A DNA stretch of 64,000 nt from Pseudomonas sp. R76 (GCF_009834565.1 NZ_CP019428.1:2480001-2544000); one strand, 5' to 3'. Positions 10,250 through 19,374 are shown, numbered from the stretch's first letter. Made by a program: numbers and translations. Notes: a model not told the origin generated them from the sequence alone.

Positions 10250-10503
10250 TGTGGGTTCGAGTCTTCAGTGCATCGGATTAAGGCGGACAAGCCCGGCCCC
10301 AGCGACGCATCCGGCGTCCTGTGGTTTTTCCGTGTCGTTGTAACAGGGTGTCTCCTTTCACCGTCATGGCGCACTTAAGAGTGCACATCGGCGCTTTGGT
10401 TCGCCTGCGCGCAAGATTAGCGCGGCTATGTTGCGCAATGATGACCCATGCAGGACGGCGTGCACGTGGCTATTATGGGGGCTTTCCGCCTGGGGATTTC
10501 CCG

Positions 10504-11202
10504 ATGAACGCACTTGCCGCCTTTCCGATCAACAGCAAATGGCCCGCCCAGCACCCGGAGCGCTTGCAGCTGTATTCGTTGCCCACGCCCAACGGCGTCA
10601 AAGTGTCAATCATGCTTGAGGAACTGGGCCTGCCGTATGAAGCGCATAAGGTCAGTTTCGAGACCCAGGACCAGCTGTCGCCCGAGTTCCTGTCCCTGAA
10701 CCCCAACAACAAAATCCCCGCGATCATCGACCCCAATGGCCCGAGCGGCCAGCCGCTGGCGTTGTTCGAGTCCGGCGCGATCCTGATCTACCTGGCGGAA
10801 AAAACCAGCCAATTGCTTTCCGAAGACCCGGCCACCCGCTACGAAACCCTGCAATGGCTGATGTTCCAGATGGCCGGCATTGGCCCGATGTTCGGCCAAC
10901 TGGGCTTCTTCAACAAATTTGCCGGCAAGGCCTACGAAGACAAACGCCCACGTGACCGCTACGCCGCCGAATCCCGGCGTTTGCTCGACGTGCTGGAAAA
11001 GCGCCTGCTGGGCCGCACCTGGATCATGGGCGACGATTACAGCATTGCCGACATCGCCACCTTCCCATGGATTCGCAACCTGATCGGCTTCTACGAATCC
11101 GGAGACTTGGTCGGCATTGCCGACTTCCCCAACGTACTGCGCGCACTGGACGGTTTTGTCGCACGGCCAGCAGTGATTCGTGGCCTGAACATTCCGAGCT
11201 GA
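10504..11202 (+). CDS. Glutathione S-transferase, nu-class (YfcG/Ure2p-like)
   Basis: A 232-residue GST with a thioredoxin-like N-terminal domain (LQLYSLPTPNGVKVSIMLEEL, then NPNNKIPAIIDPNG with the cis-proline, then ESGAILIYLAEKT) and an all-alpha C-terminal domain (RRLLDVLEKRLLGRTWIMGDDYSIADIATFPW). The TPNG start and NNKIPAI segment match the E. coli YfcG/YghU group, which show disulfide-bond reductase activity and use asparagine rather than Ser/Cys near the active site. ATG at 10504 fits the family length. A phzF-like gene follows 3 bp later and is likely co-translated. Confidence 0.9.
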   Translation: MNALAAFPINSKWPAQHPERLQLYSLPTPNGVKVSIMLEELGLPYEAHKVSFETQDQLSPEFLSLNPNNKIPAIIDPNGPSGQPLALFESGAILIYLAEKTSQLLSEDPATRYETLQWLMFQMAGIGPMFGQLGFFNKFAGKAYEDKRPRDRYAAESRRLLDVLEKRLLGRTWIMGDDYSIADIATFPWIRNLIGFYESGDLVGIADFPNVLRALDGFVARPAVIRGLNIPS

Positions 11203-11205
11203 AGT

Positions 11206-12048
11206 ATGCCAACTTTCGATTTTAAACAACTGGATGTCTTCAGCAGCGTTGCCCTCAAGGGCAACCCGCTGGCGGTGGTGCACGGTGCTGACAGCCTTGC
11301 CGACCAGCAAATGGCCGATTTTGCCAACTGGACCAACCTCAGCGAAACCACGTTTTTGCTGACGCCGCGCGATGCACGAGCTGACTATCGGGTAAGAATT
11401 TTCACCACGCTCAAGGAGCTTCCGTTCGCCGGGCATCCCACGCTGGGCAGTTGCCATGCCTGGCTGCAGGCGGGCGGTATACCCAAAGGCGATGAGATCA
11501 TTCAGGAGTGCGAAATCGGCCTGGTGCGTGTCCGTCGTGAAGGTAACGAGTTGGCGTTTATTGCACCGCCGTTGTTGCGCACTGGCGCGGTTGAGGCAGT
11601 CTTGCTGGAGCGTGTTCGCCGTGGTTTGGGTTTGGCGCCCGACGCCATTGTGCGTAGCCAATGGGTCGACAATGGTGCGGACTGGCTGGCAGTGATGCTC
11701 GCTGATCGCGACCAAGTGCTGGGGCTACAGCCGGATTACGCGCAACTGCACGGTCTGGCCATTGGCGTTATCGCGCCCTGTGACCCGGCGCGTGACGCCA
11801 TAGACACGCACTTCGAAGTGCGCGCCTTTGTCGCTGGCGACGGTGTCCAGGAGGACCCGGCCACCGGCAGCCTCAACGCCGGCATCGCCCAGTGGCTGTT
11901 GCGCGAAGGCCTTGCGCCCGAGCGCTACGTGGTCAGCCAAGGCTCGGCCATTGGGCGCGCCGGGCGTATTCGCGTGGAGCGCCACGGCGATGAAATCTGG
12001 ATCGGCGGTGCGGTGGCGGTGTGCATCGAAGGGCGAGTACAGCTCTAG
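11206..12048 (+). CDS. PhzF-family isomerase/epimerase
   Basis: A 280-residue PhzF-family protein with the diaminopimelate-epimerase fold in two halves. The first half has the conserved LDVFSSVALKGNPLAVVHGAD and NLSETTFLL with the catalytic Glu, then ELPFAGHPTLGSCHAWL; the second half carries EDPATGSLNAGIAQWLL. It is not in a phenazine cluster (no phzA-E nearby), so it is one of the many stand-alone PhzF homologues of unknown substrate. It follows the GST gene by 3 bp, and they form a two-gene unit ending before a strong hairpin. Confidence 0.9.
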   Translation: MPTFDFKQLDVFSSVALKGNPLAVVHGADSLADQQMADFANWTNLSETTFLLTPRDARADYRVRIFTTLKELPFAGHPTLGSCHAWLQAGGIPKGDEIIQECEIGLVRVRREGNELAFIAPPLLRTGAVEAVLLERVRRGLGLAPDAIVRSQWVDNGADWLAVMLADRDQVLGLQPDYAQLHGLAIGVIAPCDPARDAIDTHFEVRAFVAGDGVQEDPATGSLNAGIAQWLLREGLAPERYVVSQGSAIGRAGRIRVERHGDEIWIGGAVAVCIEGRVQL

Positions 12049-12085
12049 ATCAATGAATTGTTACGGGCTGCGCAATACACTATTG

Positions 12086-12120
12086 GCCCCTTGGCGTTTG
12101 TACTGCCGGGGCCAAGGGGC
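12086..12120 (+). terminator. Strong hairpin between phzF-like gene and hemB
   Basis: Perfect 10-bp stem GCCCCTTGGC/GCCAAGGGGC with a 15-nt loop. There is no U-tract after it, so it may be a weak terminator of the GST-phzF unit or a structured element in the hemB leader. Confidence 0.45.
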
Positions 12121-12164
12121 ATAAGCTTTCGCCCCAACTATTTCTGCCGCCACCCAGGAAACCC

Positions 12165-13139
12165 ATGACCAGCCAGTTCCCCCAAGCCCGCCCACGTCGC
12201 CTGCGCCGCTCCCCGGAGCTGCGTGGCTTGTTCCAGGAAACCGAATTCACCCTCAACGACCTGGTACTGCCGATTTTCGTCGAAGAAGAAATCGACGACT
12301 TTGTGCCGATCACCAGCATGCCGGGCGTGGTGCGTATTCCAGAAAAAAAACTGGCCGGTGAGATCGAGCGCTATGCCCGCGCCGGGATCAAGTCGGTCAT
12401 GACCTTTGGCGTGTCCCACCACCTGGACGCCAACGGCAGCGACACCTGGAAGGAGCGCGGCCTGGTCTCGCGCATGTCCTCGATCATCAAGGACGCCGTG
12501 CCGGAAATGATCGTAATGTCCGACACCTGCTTCTGCGAATACACCGACCACGGCCACTGCGGCGTGATGCACGGCGCCCACGTCGACAACGACGCGACCC
12601 TGGTCAACCTCGGCAAACAAGCCGTGGCCGCCGCCCGCGCCGGTGCTGACGTCATCGCACCGTCTGCTGCTATGGACGGCCAGGTCCAGGCCATTCGCCG
12701 CGCCCTGGACGACGCCGGCTTCACGCATATTCCGATCATGGCTTACTCCACCAAATTCGCCTCGGCCCTCTACGGCCCGTTCCGCGAAGCTGGCGGCAGC
12801 GCACTTAAAGGCGACCGCAAAAGCTACCAGATGAACCCAATGAACCGCCGCGAAGCCGTGCGCGAATCGCTGCTCGATGAGCAGGAAGGCGCAGACGCGC
12901 TGATGGTCAAACCGGCCGGTGCCTACCTCGACATCATCCGCGACATCCGCGAAGCCTCGCGCTTGCCGGTGGCGGCGTATCAGGTCAGTGGTGAGTACGC
13001 GATGATCAAATTCGGTGCCCAGGCGGGCGCGATTGATGAAGCGCGGGTGGTGCGGGAAACGTTGGGGTCGATTAAGCGTGCGGGGGCGGATTTGATTTTT
13101 ACGTATTTTGCGATGGATTTGGCGTTGGCGGGGATCTAA
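12165..13139 (+). CDS. hemB: Porphobilinogen synthase (delta-aminolevulinate dehydratase), Zn-type
   Basis: A 324-residue HemB that condenses two 5-aminolevulinate molecules to porphobilinogen in haem synthesis. The sequence shows the zinc site [14 protein letters not shown] with Cys122, Cys124 and Cys132, the Schiff-base lysines in [15 protein letters not shown] (about 200) and [12 protein letters not shown] (about 250), and a normal length. P. aeruginosa HemB is the Mg-dependent form lacking these cysteines, so this looks like the Zn-using form (see findings). It is preceded by a hairpin and followed by a hairpin; no other haem gene is adjacent. Confidence 0.93.
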   Translation: MTSQFPQARPRRLRRSPELRGLFQETEFTLNDLVLPIFVEEEIDDFVPITSMPGVVRIPEKKLAGEIERYARAGIKSVMTFGVSHHLDANGSDTWKERGLVSRMSSIIKDAVPEMIVMSDTCFCEYTDHGHCGVMHGAHVDNDATLVNLGKQAVAAARAGADVIAPSAAMDGQVQAIRRALDDAGFTHIPIMAYSTKFASALYGPFREAGGSALKGDRKSYQMNPMNRREAVRESLLDEQEGADALMVKPAGAYLDIIRDIREASRLPVAAYQVSGEYAMIKFGAQAGAIDEARVVRETLGSIKRAGADLIFTYFAMDLALAGI

Positions 13140-13153
13140 AAGCGCAATTTAAC

Positions 13154-13183
13154 CTTACAGCGAGCAAGTTTGCTCGCTGTAAG
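13154..13183. terminator. Long perfect hairpin between hemB and immunity-like gene
   Basis: The 14-bp inverted repeat CTTACAGCGAGCAA/TTGCTCGCTGTAAG lies 15 bp after the hemB stop and just before a convergent gene. It is followed by TTCTTC on the plus strand, a poor U-tract, so a terminator role is likely but not certain. Confidence 0.6.
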
Positions 13184-13198
13184 TTCTTCGTACTCCAC

Positions 13199-13579
13199 CT
13201 ATACCGATTCTGCCCAGCGCTGACAAAAGTCGTGTTGCGCCTGTATGTCGTTGGTGAGATCGCTTTCTTCATAAGAGAAGATATGCACAAGCTCGCCTTC
13301 AGGAACTCCCATTGTCATCTCGTAGGCCACAAGGCCGTTAGACATGTGCGAAGACATTCCTGATGTATGGACGTTGATTTTTGATCCTTTGCATAAAAAC
13401 TTTATATGTTTTAAGTCTGCCCTCATTAAACCAAAGCAATCATACAGATCCAGTGCTGTGTACGTTCGTCGTGTTTCATCGTTCATCAGTAAGTGAAGGG
13501 TAGGTTTGCTCCCTTCGTATTCGATTGTTGCGCTTTCACGTACGCCGTATCTGATGACGGTGATCTTACGTGATTTCAT
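13199..13579 (-). CDS. Hypothetical protein in Rhs immunity region
   Basis: A 126-residue soluble protein that I do not recognise. No signal peptide or membrane segment is visible. It has a beta-rich start (KITVIRYGVRESATIEYEGSKPTLHLL) and an acidic C-terminus. Its composition is less GC-rich than the housekeeping neighbours. It is the last of three small genes downstream of rhs on the same strand, the place where orphan immunity genes from earlier toxin tips accumulate. That role is inference from position only. Confidence 0.65.
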   Translation of the reverse strand: MKSRKITVIRYGVRESATIEYEGSKPTLHLLMNDETRRTYTALDLYDCFGLMRADLKHIKFLCKGSKINVHTSGMSSHMSNGLVAYEMTMGVPEGELVHIFSYEESDLTNDIQAQHDFCQRWAESV

Positions 13580-13624
13580 CGGTGATCCATAATTGATAGG
13601 TTCGTTGTAAATGTTTGTGGCTAT

Positions 13625-13996
13625 TTAAATAATGGGTGGGTTTGACTTTTGCCTGCTGTATTGTTTTAGACGATTTAGAAGGGTTTGCATAAAGCTTTGT
13701 TGATTTGTTATGGGGGCACTAAAATAGGTTGTCATTGTTTTAAAAATGGCGTCAAAATTATCGTTTTTTGATAGGTAGTGCTCGATTGAGGAAATGAACC
13801 ATTCTTGTTAAAATTTTGTATAAGCTAGAAATTCTGGTTTGGTCAGTGCGTCAAAAATTTCTGTAAGTTCTTTTTCTTTGTTTGCGTTTTTTGATGAGAT
13901 AAGTGCTTCTCTTTCAAGGTTGTCTGTGTTTTCAATGTTATAAGTAAACAATAGTCCATAGATTATTTCCATGCTTGGCTGTCTTTTTGTTTTCAT
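13625..13996 (-). pseudogene. Small gene interrupted by in-frame TAA (possible immunity remnant)
   Basis: The frame opens at ATG 13996 and reads 62 codons to a TAA at 13810-13808, then continues without another stop for 60 more codons to TAA at 13625. The two halves read as one AT-rich, helical protein: ...FDALTKPEFLAYTKF, stop, QEWFISSIEHYLSKNDNFD... A single substitution would restore a protein of about 123 residues. It lies directly 3' of the cdiI-like gene. Alternatively the 62-residue product is real and the downstream frame is chance; in such AT-rich DNA a 60-codon open run is unlikely but possible. No family recognised. Confidence 0.6.
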
Positions 13997-14028
13997 GGCT
14001 CAGTGTGAACGGTTGTGGTTTTTTTTGG

Positions 14029-14340
14029 TTAATTGTTTTTGCTCAAGTGGTTTTCGAACTTATTTATTATATGGCTAAGCCACAATATTCCTGTTGCCCA
14101 TTGATTAGGGTAATAGTAGTAGCAATACTGTTCGTACAGTAGGTTCTCTTGGAAATCTGACTCATTTGTGTAGGAGTTTATCAGCTCAAGGATTTCTTTT
14201 TTGACGGAAATGATTACGTCTCTAGACGAGTCTTGTAAAAATGAATCAATGACTTCATCTGCAGATGAGTATTCCTCAGCCCAGTCCTGATTGAAATAGG
14301 CGCCAAAAAACTGCTGGAGTTCTGTCAGTGGTGTGTTCAT
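14029..14340 (-). CDS. CdiI-type immunity protein for the Rhs RNase tip
   Basis: A 103-residue acidic protein. Its N-terminal half, LQQFFGAYFNQDWAEEYSSADEVIDSFL, matches the contact-dependent-inhibition immunity family typified by the YFHQDW motif (CdiI_2-like). Its ATG overlaps the rhs TGA stop as ATGA, so toxin and antidote are translationally coupled. Base composition is AT-rich like the toxin tip and unlike the Rhs core, consistent with toxin and immunity moving as one module. It should bind and neutralise the RNase A-like C-terminal domain in the cytoplasm. Confidence 0.85.
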   Translation of the reverse strand: MNTPLTELQQFFGAYFNQDWAEEYSSADEVIDSFLQDSSRDVIISVKKEILELINSYTNESDFQENLLYEQYCYYYYPNQWATGILWLSHIINKFENHLSKNN

Positions 14341-17300
14341 TTTTCTAATGGGTATCCTGTCAGTATTAGGTAGCCTTTCGGCATGTTCTGCTTTCGTTTT
14401 AAAACCAGCAAAAATTTGAATGCGGGCACTGATTTTTCAGTCCCTCTAATGACGCTAACTCCTATTGGCTGACTTGAGCTCTCTCTAATGAGAAGCTTAT
14501 CTTTTTTTCCTTTTAGGAAATCCAGTATTTCTTGGCTGTTTGCGGCTAAGCTTTTGGATACGAGTGTTTCTGCCTCCTCTAAAGTTCTGAATGTAGATGC
14601 TGCTGGAATAGTAGGCTCTGACTCAAGCCTTTCGATTAGCTGGGCGTCGGTTTGACCTACGTGCTTTCTAATTAGATGCCCTCCTGATTTTTCATGCGAA
14701 TCTAATACGGGGGCTTTGCTTGATTGAAGGGGGGCTATTCTTGATTCAGGGCACCCTTCAACTTTGCAACTTAATCCCAGCGGATCCACCCACCCCGTAG
14801 GATTAGGCACGTACTGGTACGCGTTGATCCCACCCGCCAGCTTCACGGGGTCGGGTGTTAGATAGCGACCAATATCTGGATTGTAGTAGCGATGGCGGTT
14901 GTAGTGCAGCCCGCTTTCCGCGTCGAAGTATTGGCCTTGGAAGCGCAGCGGGTTGTCGATTTTCTCTATGTCGAGGCGGCTGATCTGGCCGTAGGCGCGG
15001 TAATGCGCGGACCAGACGATTTCGCCGTCGGGCGCGGTGAGTTCCTGCGGTGTGCCGAGGTGGTCGAGTTGGTAGTGGAAGGGCTGGGTGTCTTTCGGCC
15101 CGAAACCTTCCAGCAATGCCAGCGGACGGAAACTGTCCGGTTCGTAGATGTAACTGCGATGGCGATCTGCATGATGCTCCGCAACCAGCTTGTCGCCTTG
15201 CCAGAAAAACTCAGTGGTTATCCCATCAACGGTTTTGCTGATCCGCCGACCAAACGGGTCATAGCGATAGCTGGCCGTTTGCCCGTTGGGTTGAGTAACG
15301 CCGATCAACCGATGCTGGCAGTCGTAGCGATACTCGGTGACGAGTTGATGGCCTTTACCGCGTCTTTGGCGGATCAGATTGCCGAAGGCGTCATAGTCGT
15401 AATGATGATCGCCTTGGATCACCAGCCGATTCCCCGCCACGATGTCCGGGCCGGGTCGATCCTGCATCAGCAGGTTACCCGCCGGGTCGTGGCCGAAACG
15501 CTCCTGCTGGTCTTGCGAGTGATCGGCGCGGGTCAGGCGGGCGAGGGGGTCGTAGTGGTAGTGGTGTTCGCCTTTGCGGGTGTCGAGCAGGCGGGTGAGG
15601 TTGCCGGTTTTGTCGTAGTCGTAGTGGCGGCGGTAGAGCTTGTGTTCTTCCTGGGTCACCGCGTGGGCGTGCAGGCGGTTTTGCTCGTCGTAGTGGTAGT
15701 GGCTGAGCAGTTGGCCTTGCTGGCGCTGGCGTTCGCGGCCGGTGTTGAACAGGTGAGACGTTAGGGTTTTGCCATTCAGTTCGACGGTGGCGAGGTGGCC
15801 GCCTTTGTCGTGGTTGAAGGTGAGGCGGTTGTTGTCCGGCAGGCGCAGGTTCTTCAGTTGGCCGCAGGCGTCGTAGCCGTAGCGCAGGGTGCCCCAGCCT
15901 TGGTGGTCGGCGGTGAGGCGGTTTTGGCTGTCGTATTCGTAGGCTAACGCCCAGTGGCCGTCGTCGACGCTGAGGAGGTTGCCTTGGCGATCGTAGGCGT
16001 AATCGACCACTCCACCGTCGGGAAGGGTTTTTCGTACGAGCCGCCCGGAAGGGTCTCGCTCGTAGCGGGTGACTAGCTGACTGCCGTCATCGCCGTGTTC
16101 GGTCTTTTCCAGCAGGTTGCCGTTGAGGTCGTAGACGTAGGCCGTACGCTGACCGTCAAAACCAATTTCCTGCTGGATCAGGCCGTTGGGGTGGTAATCA
16201 AGCCGGTAGGTTTCGCCGACTTCATTTTCGATCTCGGTCAGTAGTAACCGGGTGTTGTCGTAGCGGTAGTTGACCTGGGTGCCATCGGCGTTGAGGCGGC
16301 GGCTGATCAGGTGCAGGCCGTCAGCGTATTCGTAGCGGGTGACGTGGCCCAATTCGTCACGTTCGGAGGTGATTTTTCCGTACGGGTTGTAGCTGTATTC
16401 TCGCGTGGCACCGCCAGGAAGTACGACACGAACCAACCGACCCACACCGTCCCACTGATACTGGGTCAGCGCGCCATGCTCATCCTCACGCGCAACCTGT
16501 CGCCCAACATCGTCATAGCGATACCGCTTAACCCCACCATTCGGCAGCTGTTCCTCAATAAGCTGCCCACGCTCATTCCAGACCAGCCGATGACAACCGT
16601 TATCCGGATACCACACCCCAACCAGTTGCCCGTGTTTGTTGTAGGTGTAGTCCGTAACGTTGCCGTCAGGATCTGTCTGACGCGTAACGTCGCCCTGTTC
16701 ATTACGCTCATACTTCCAAACCGCCTCACCGCGCCGCACAACCCGTACGAACCCGTTGTCATGCTCGTAGGATGTCGGCTCATCCTCCCTCGGAAACAAC
16801 GCCACCAAGCGTCCAGCATCGTCATACTGATACGCCGTCACCGCCCCCAGCGGGTCCTGCTCAACCGTCAGTCGGCCCTTGTCGTCGTAGGATTTGAAGT
16901 GCTCAGCACCATCAGGATCAACCCGCTGCACCAGCCGCGCGCGCTGGTCATGGACATACACTTCCTGACTGCCATCAGCGTTGTGAACCGTAACCTTGCC
17001 GTTGTCATCCCAGGCATATCGCGTGTCCATCTGCGAAAAACTGGCCCAGTGCCGAACACACCGCGCCGCCTTACCCGCCCGTTCCCATTCCCAAAAAAAA
17101 CTCGCCCCACCGGCCAATTGCCGCTCAAGAATGACGTGCTGATCGTCGTACCGATAAACCTCGCTTTCGCCTACGGCATTGGTCGCTGAAACCAGTCGTC
17201 CAGCGTCGTCATAGGCGTAGGAAACGACGTTCTGCTCAGTCACCCACACATACGGCTCACGGCCTTTGGCGCGATGAACCTGATAGTCCACCGCCACAAT

Positions 17301-19061
17301 GCGGCCCAGTTCATAGCGCAAAAACAAAGACCGGCCTACACCGTTATCTAGCCGCTCAATCCGGCCCAAACGATTACGAATAACCCGCAGTCGGTTGTCA
17401 TACGCGTCGCTGATTGCTGTCAGCTGACCATCGCAAAAGTGATAAAAACGCGATGCCTGAGCCAGCACCAACTCATCGGGCAGGGCACCCAAGTAGATCG
17501 CGGCTTCGGCCAGGCTGTTGGTAATCGCTGGCCGAGCAGCAGTCGGCAAGGGCAGGGCAGTCGACCGATTCTCATGATCCGTCCAAACCACCGAATCACC
17601 CGAAACCACCAACCGCTGCGCCAGCGAATGACTCCAGCCAAACCCCAACCCGCAATCCATTTCCACCGCGCTGGTGCGGTACAACCGCGTCCACTCAAAC
17701 GGCAAAATCCCGTCCAGCGCGCCATCGGTGAGGGTGAGCAATTCCTCGCCGGTAACCATCGACACCGGGCAGCCATTGGTGGCGGTTTTATCCGCAGGCG
17801 CCGCCGCATCTCCCTGGGGATTTTTCGCCGCGACAGGCACATCATCGACATGTTCCTGGCGCACCAACGTCGTCTGCTGGGTCTTCTTACGAACCGCAGG
17901 CACCGCGTTCGCAACCAGATTTTCCCCAGCCTTCAACGGCGCACCCGCTACCGTGTTGATCGAAGTCGCCGGCCCGGCGAGCAATATCGGCTTAGCCGCC
18001 TCAACGTGCGTATCCAGGGGAGATTTGCCGAACTGGCTGGCCATGTGTTCCAGCCACTCGCGCGCACGACGCGACTTGATGCTGCCCAGCACCTTGCTGC
18101 TGAGGCGTATCACAACGCCCATCCCGGCCGTGGCAACACACAGCAACACGTTGATCAGCACCTCGACGCCGATCTCTCCCAGCACCTCGTTCATATACGG
18201 CGGCGGCATCAGCCGCAGCCAACTGACCATGGCCGCCATGTAGATAAACAGCAGCGGTTCATCGCTGAGTATCAGCAGGCCTTTGGCAAGGGTTTCGGTG
18301 CTGACCTTCAGCAGCTTTTCGAACTCGGCCTGGGACAGGTAGTGCAGCAGCTTTTCGGCATTCGCCAGTGGGTGTGCCAGCCATTCAACCAGCTGTTTGA
18401 GGCTGTCCCAGAGTGAGCTCAGTGCATCGCCAAAACCTTTGGCGTAAGCCTGATGCAGCGAGAGATAGCGCTTGAGGAAATTAGCCTCGGAGTAGTCCTT
18501 CCACAGCGGCGCAAATGTGCCGCTCCACTCGCTGCGCAGCCAGCCTTCCAGTGGCGCGATGACCGACTGATAAGAGGCATACAGCGCCTTGAAGTGTTCC
18601 TTGGAAACGTTGGGGTAAAAATTGACCCGGTACTTCTGGTTGCGATCACACTCGGTGATTTCCAGAATACCGCTGGGCCCGATGACTTTGCGGATGGGGT
18701 CGCCCAGCGGGCCGCCGTTTGGATCGATGCGTTGCAACACCACTGGCGTGTTGCCAATCGGCACGAATCGAGCACTCTGGAACATGTGCACGAGGGTCAG
18801 GGTGCCGTCTTGCTTGCACGCAGCAACGGTCGAGCTGGGAAAGAGGGAACGATCGATCGGCGCGACCAGCGCCACTTCATCCCCGACCCTGAAGACCTGC
18901 TCGACATCCAGTGCCGAAAAGCTGAAGAAGCTTTCCGCCCAGGCGTCGTAGGTGTTGAGGCATTGCCGGAAGTCGCTGAGAACGGATTCGACGTCGCGCG
19001 TCTTGGAATCCATGGCGGCCAGCACCAGAAGGCCAATGGTTTGGCTGGTGGCGGCGATCAA
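14337..19061 (-). CDS. Rhs polymorphic toxin with RNase A-like CdiA-CT tip
   Basis: A 1574-residue Rhs/YD-repeat effector. Residues 1-360 are a helical N-terminal region with hydrophobic segments (LFIYMAAMVSWL, VLINVLLCVATAGMGVVIRL). A DUF6531-type entry (NGCPVSMVTGEELLTLTDGA) begins near 430. YD repeats run from about 590 to 1290, then the conserved Rhs core end (YHYQLDHLGTPQELTAPDG, GLHYNRHRYYNPDIGRYLTPDP) and the autocleavage-type motif DPLGL at 1426-1430. The tip (about 1431-1574) shows GGHLIRKHVGQTDAQLIERL, PAASTFRTLEEAE and YLILTGYP, matching the bacterial CdiA-CT RNase A family. No PAAR domain, vgrG or T6SS gene is in the window. The start used is TTG at 19061; a better-placed ATG at 19102 is out of frame (see findings). 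Confidence 0.9.
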   Translation of the reverse strand: MIAATSQTIGLLVLAAMDSKTRDVESVLSDFRQCLNTYDAWAESFFSFSALDVEQVFRVGDEVALVAPIDRSLFPSSTVAACKQDGTLTLVHMFQSARFVPIGNTPVVLQRIDPNGGPLGDPIRKVIGPSGILEITECDRNQKYRVNFYPNVSKEHFKALYASYQSVIAPLEGWLRSEWSGTFAPLWKDYSEANFLKRYLSLHQAYAKGFGDALSSLWDSLKQLVEWLAHPLANAEKLLHYLSQAEFEKLLKVSTETLAKGLLILSDEPLLFIYMAAMVSWLRLMPPPYMNEVLGEIGVEVLINVLLCVATAGMGVVIRLSSKVLGSIKSRRAREWLEHMASQFGKSPLDTHVEAAKPILLAGPATSINTVAGAPLKAGENLVANAVPAVRKKTQQTTLVRQEHVDDVPVAAKNPQGDAAAPADKTATNGCPVSMVTGEELLTLTDGALDGILPFEWTRLYRTSAVEMDCGLGFGWSHSLAQRLVVSGDSVVWTDHENRSTALPLPTAARPAITNSLAEAAIYLGALPDELVLAQASRFYHFCDGQLTAISDAYDNRLRVIRNRLGRIERLDNGVGRSLFLRYELGRIVAVDYQVHRAKGREPYVWVTEQNVVSYAYDDAGRLVSATNAVGESEVYRYDDQHVILERQLAGGASFFWEWERAGKAARCVRHWASFSQMDTRYAWDDNGKVTVHNADGSQEVYVHDQRARLVQRVDPDGAEHFKSYDDKGRLTVEQDPLGAVTAYQYDDAGRLVALFPREDEPTSYEHDNGFVRVVRRGEAVWKYERNEQGDVTRQTDPDGNVTDYTYNKHGQLVGVWYPDNGCHRLVWNERGQLIEEQLPNGGVKRYRYDDVGRQVAREDEHGALTQYQWDGVGRLVRVVLPGGATREYSYNPYGKITSERDELGHVTRYEYADGLHLISRRLNADGTQVNYRYDNTRLLLTEIENEVGETYRLDYHPNGLIQQEIGFDGQRTAYVYDLNGNLLEKTEHGDDGSQLVTRYERDPSGRLVRKTLPDGGVVDYAYDRQGNLLSVDDGHWALAYEYDSQNRLTADHQGWGTLRYGYDACGQLKNLRLPDNNRLTFNHDKGGHLATVELNGKTLTSHLFNTGRERQRQQGQLLSHYHYDEQNRLHAHAVTQEEHKLYRRHYDYDKTGNLTRLLDTRKGEHHYHYDPLARLTRADHSQDQQERFGHDPAGNLLMQDRPGPDIVAGNRLVIQGDHHYDYDAFGNLIRQRRGKGHQLVTEYRYDCQHRLIGVTQPNGQTASYRYDPFGRRISKTVDGITTEFFWQGDKLVAEHHADRHRSYIYEPDSFRPLALLEGFGPKDTQPFHYQLDHLGTPQELTAPDGEIVWSAHYRAYGQISRLDIEKIDNPLRFQGQYFDAESGLHYNRHRYYNPDIGRYLTPDPVKLAGGINAYQYVPNPTGWVDPLGLSCKVEGCPESRIAPLQSSKAPVLDSHEKSGGHLIRKHVGQTDAQLIERLESEPTIPAASTFRTLEEAETLVSKSLAANSQEILDFLKGKKDKLLIRESSSQPIGVSVIRGTEKSVPAFKFLLVLKRKQNMPKGYLILTGYPLEK

Positions 19062-19099
19062 AAGGCAGCCCCAAAAAACGGAGCTTTACCGAAAAAAAC

Positions 19100-19116
19100 C
19101 ATCTGCAATCCCTCGC
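19100..19116 (-). promoter_or_regulatory. Strong ribosome-binding site and ATG upstream of, but out of frame with, rhs
   Basis: GCGAGGGATTGCAGATG places a GAGGGA Shine-Dalgarno 7 nt before ATG 19102-19100. The frame reads MVFFGKAPFFGAAF and stops at TGA 19060-19058, overlapping the TTG from which the long rhs frame is open. A one-base backward shift at the TTTTGA would fuse them. Confidence 0.6.
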
Positions 19117-19374
19117 ACTGTGTGATCAGGCGAAGGACTTTGCAGAGGTTTTCAGGCGATATCTGTAGAGCTTATCCGGGTGTGGCGTGGGATGTTTCAG
19201 TAGTCCTTGTCAGCGCTGCGCAAACGCCAAGTTTAAGCCCAGCCCGGCAAATGGTCGATGACAGATCCTGTCACGTAAGTGTGTGGCTGGCGAGTGCTGC
19301 AAGTCGCCGAACCCCGGTTAGACTTACCTGTCGATATGCGCAATGCCCGGCCCGTCGTTATCCAAGGAAGCCCC

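Noticed and set aside
11206..12048. Phenazine cluster
   Set aside because: PhzF-like gene stands without phzA-E; the fold is widespread outside phenazine pathways.
14892..15764. Long open frame on the plus strand across rhs
   Set aside because: Shadow of the GC-rich Rhs repeats; its composition (valine-rich repeats) mirrors the antisense YD repeats and it has no family resemblance.
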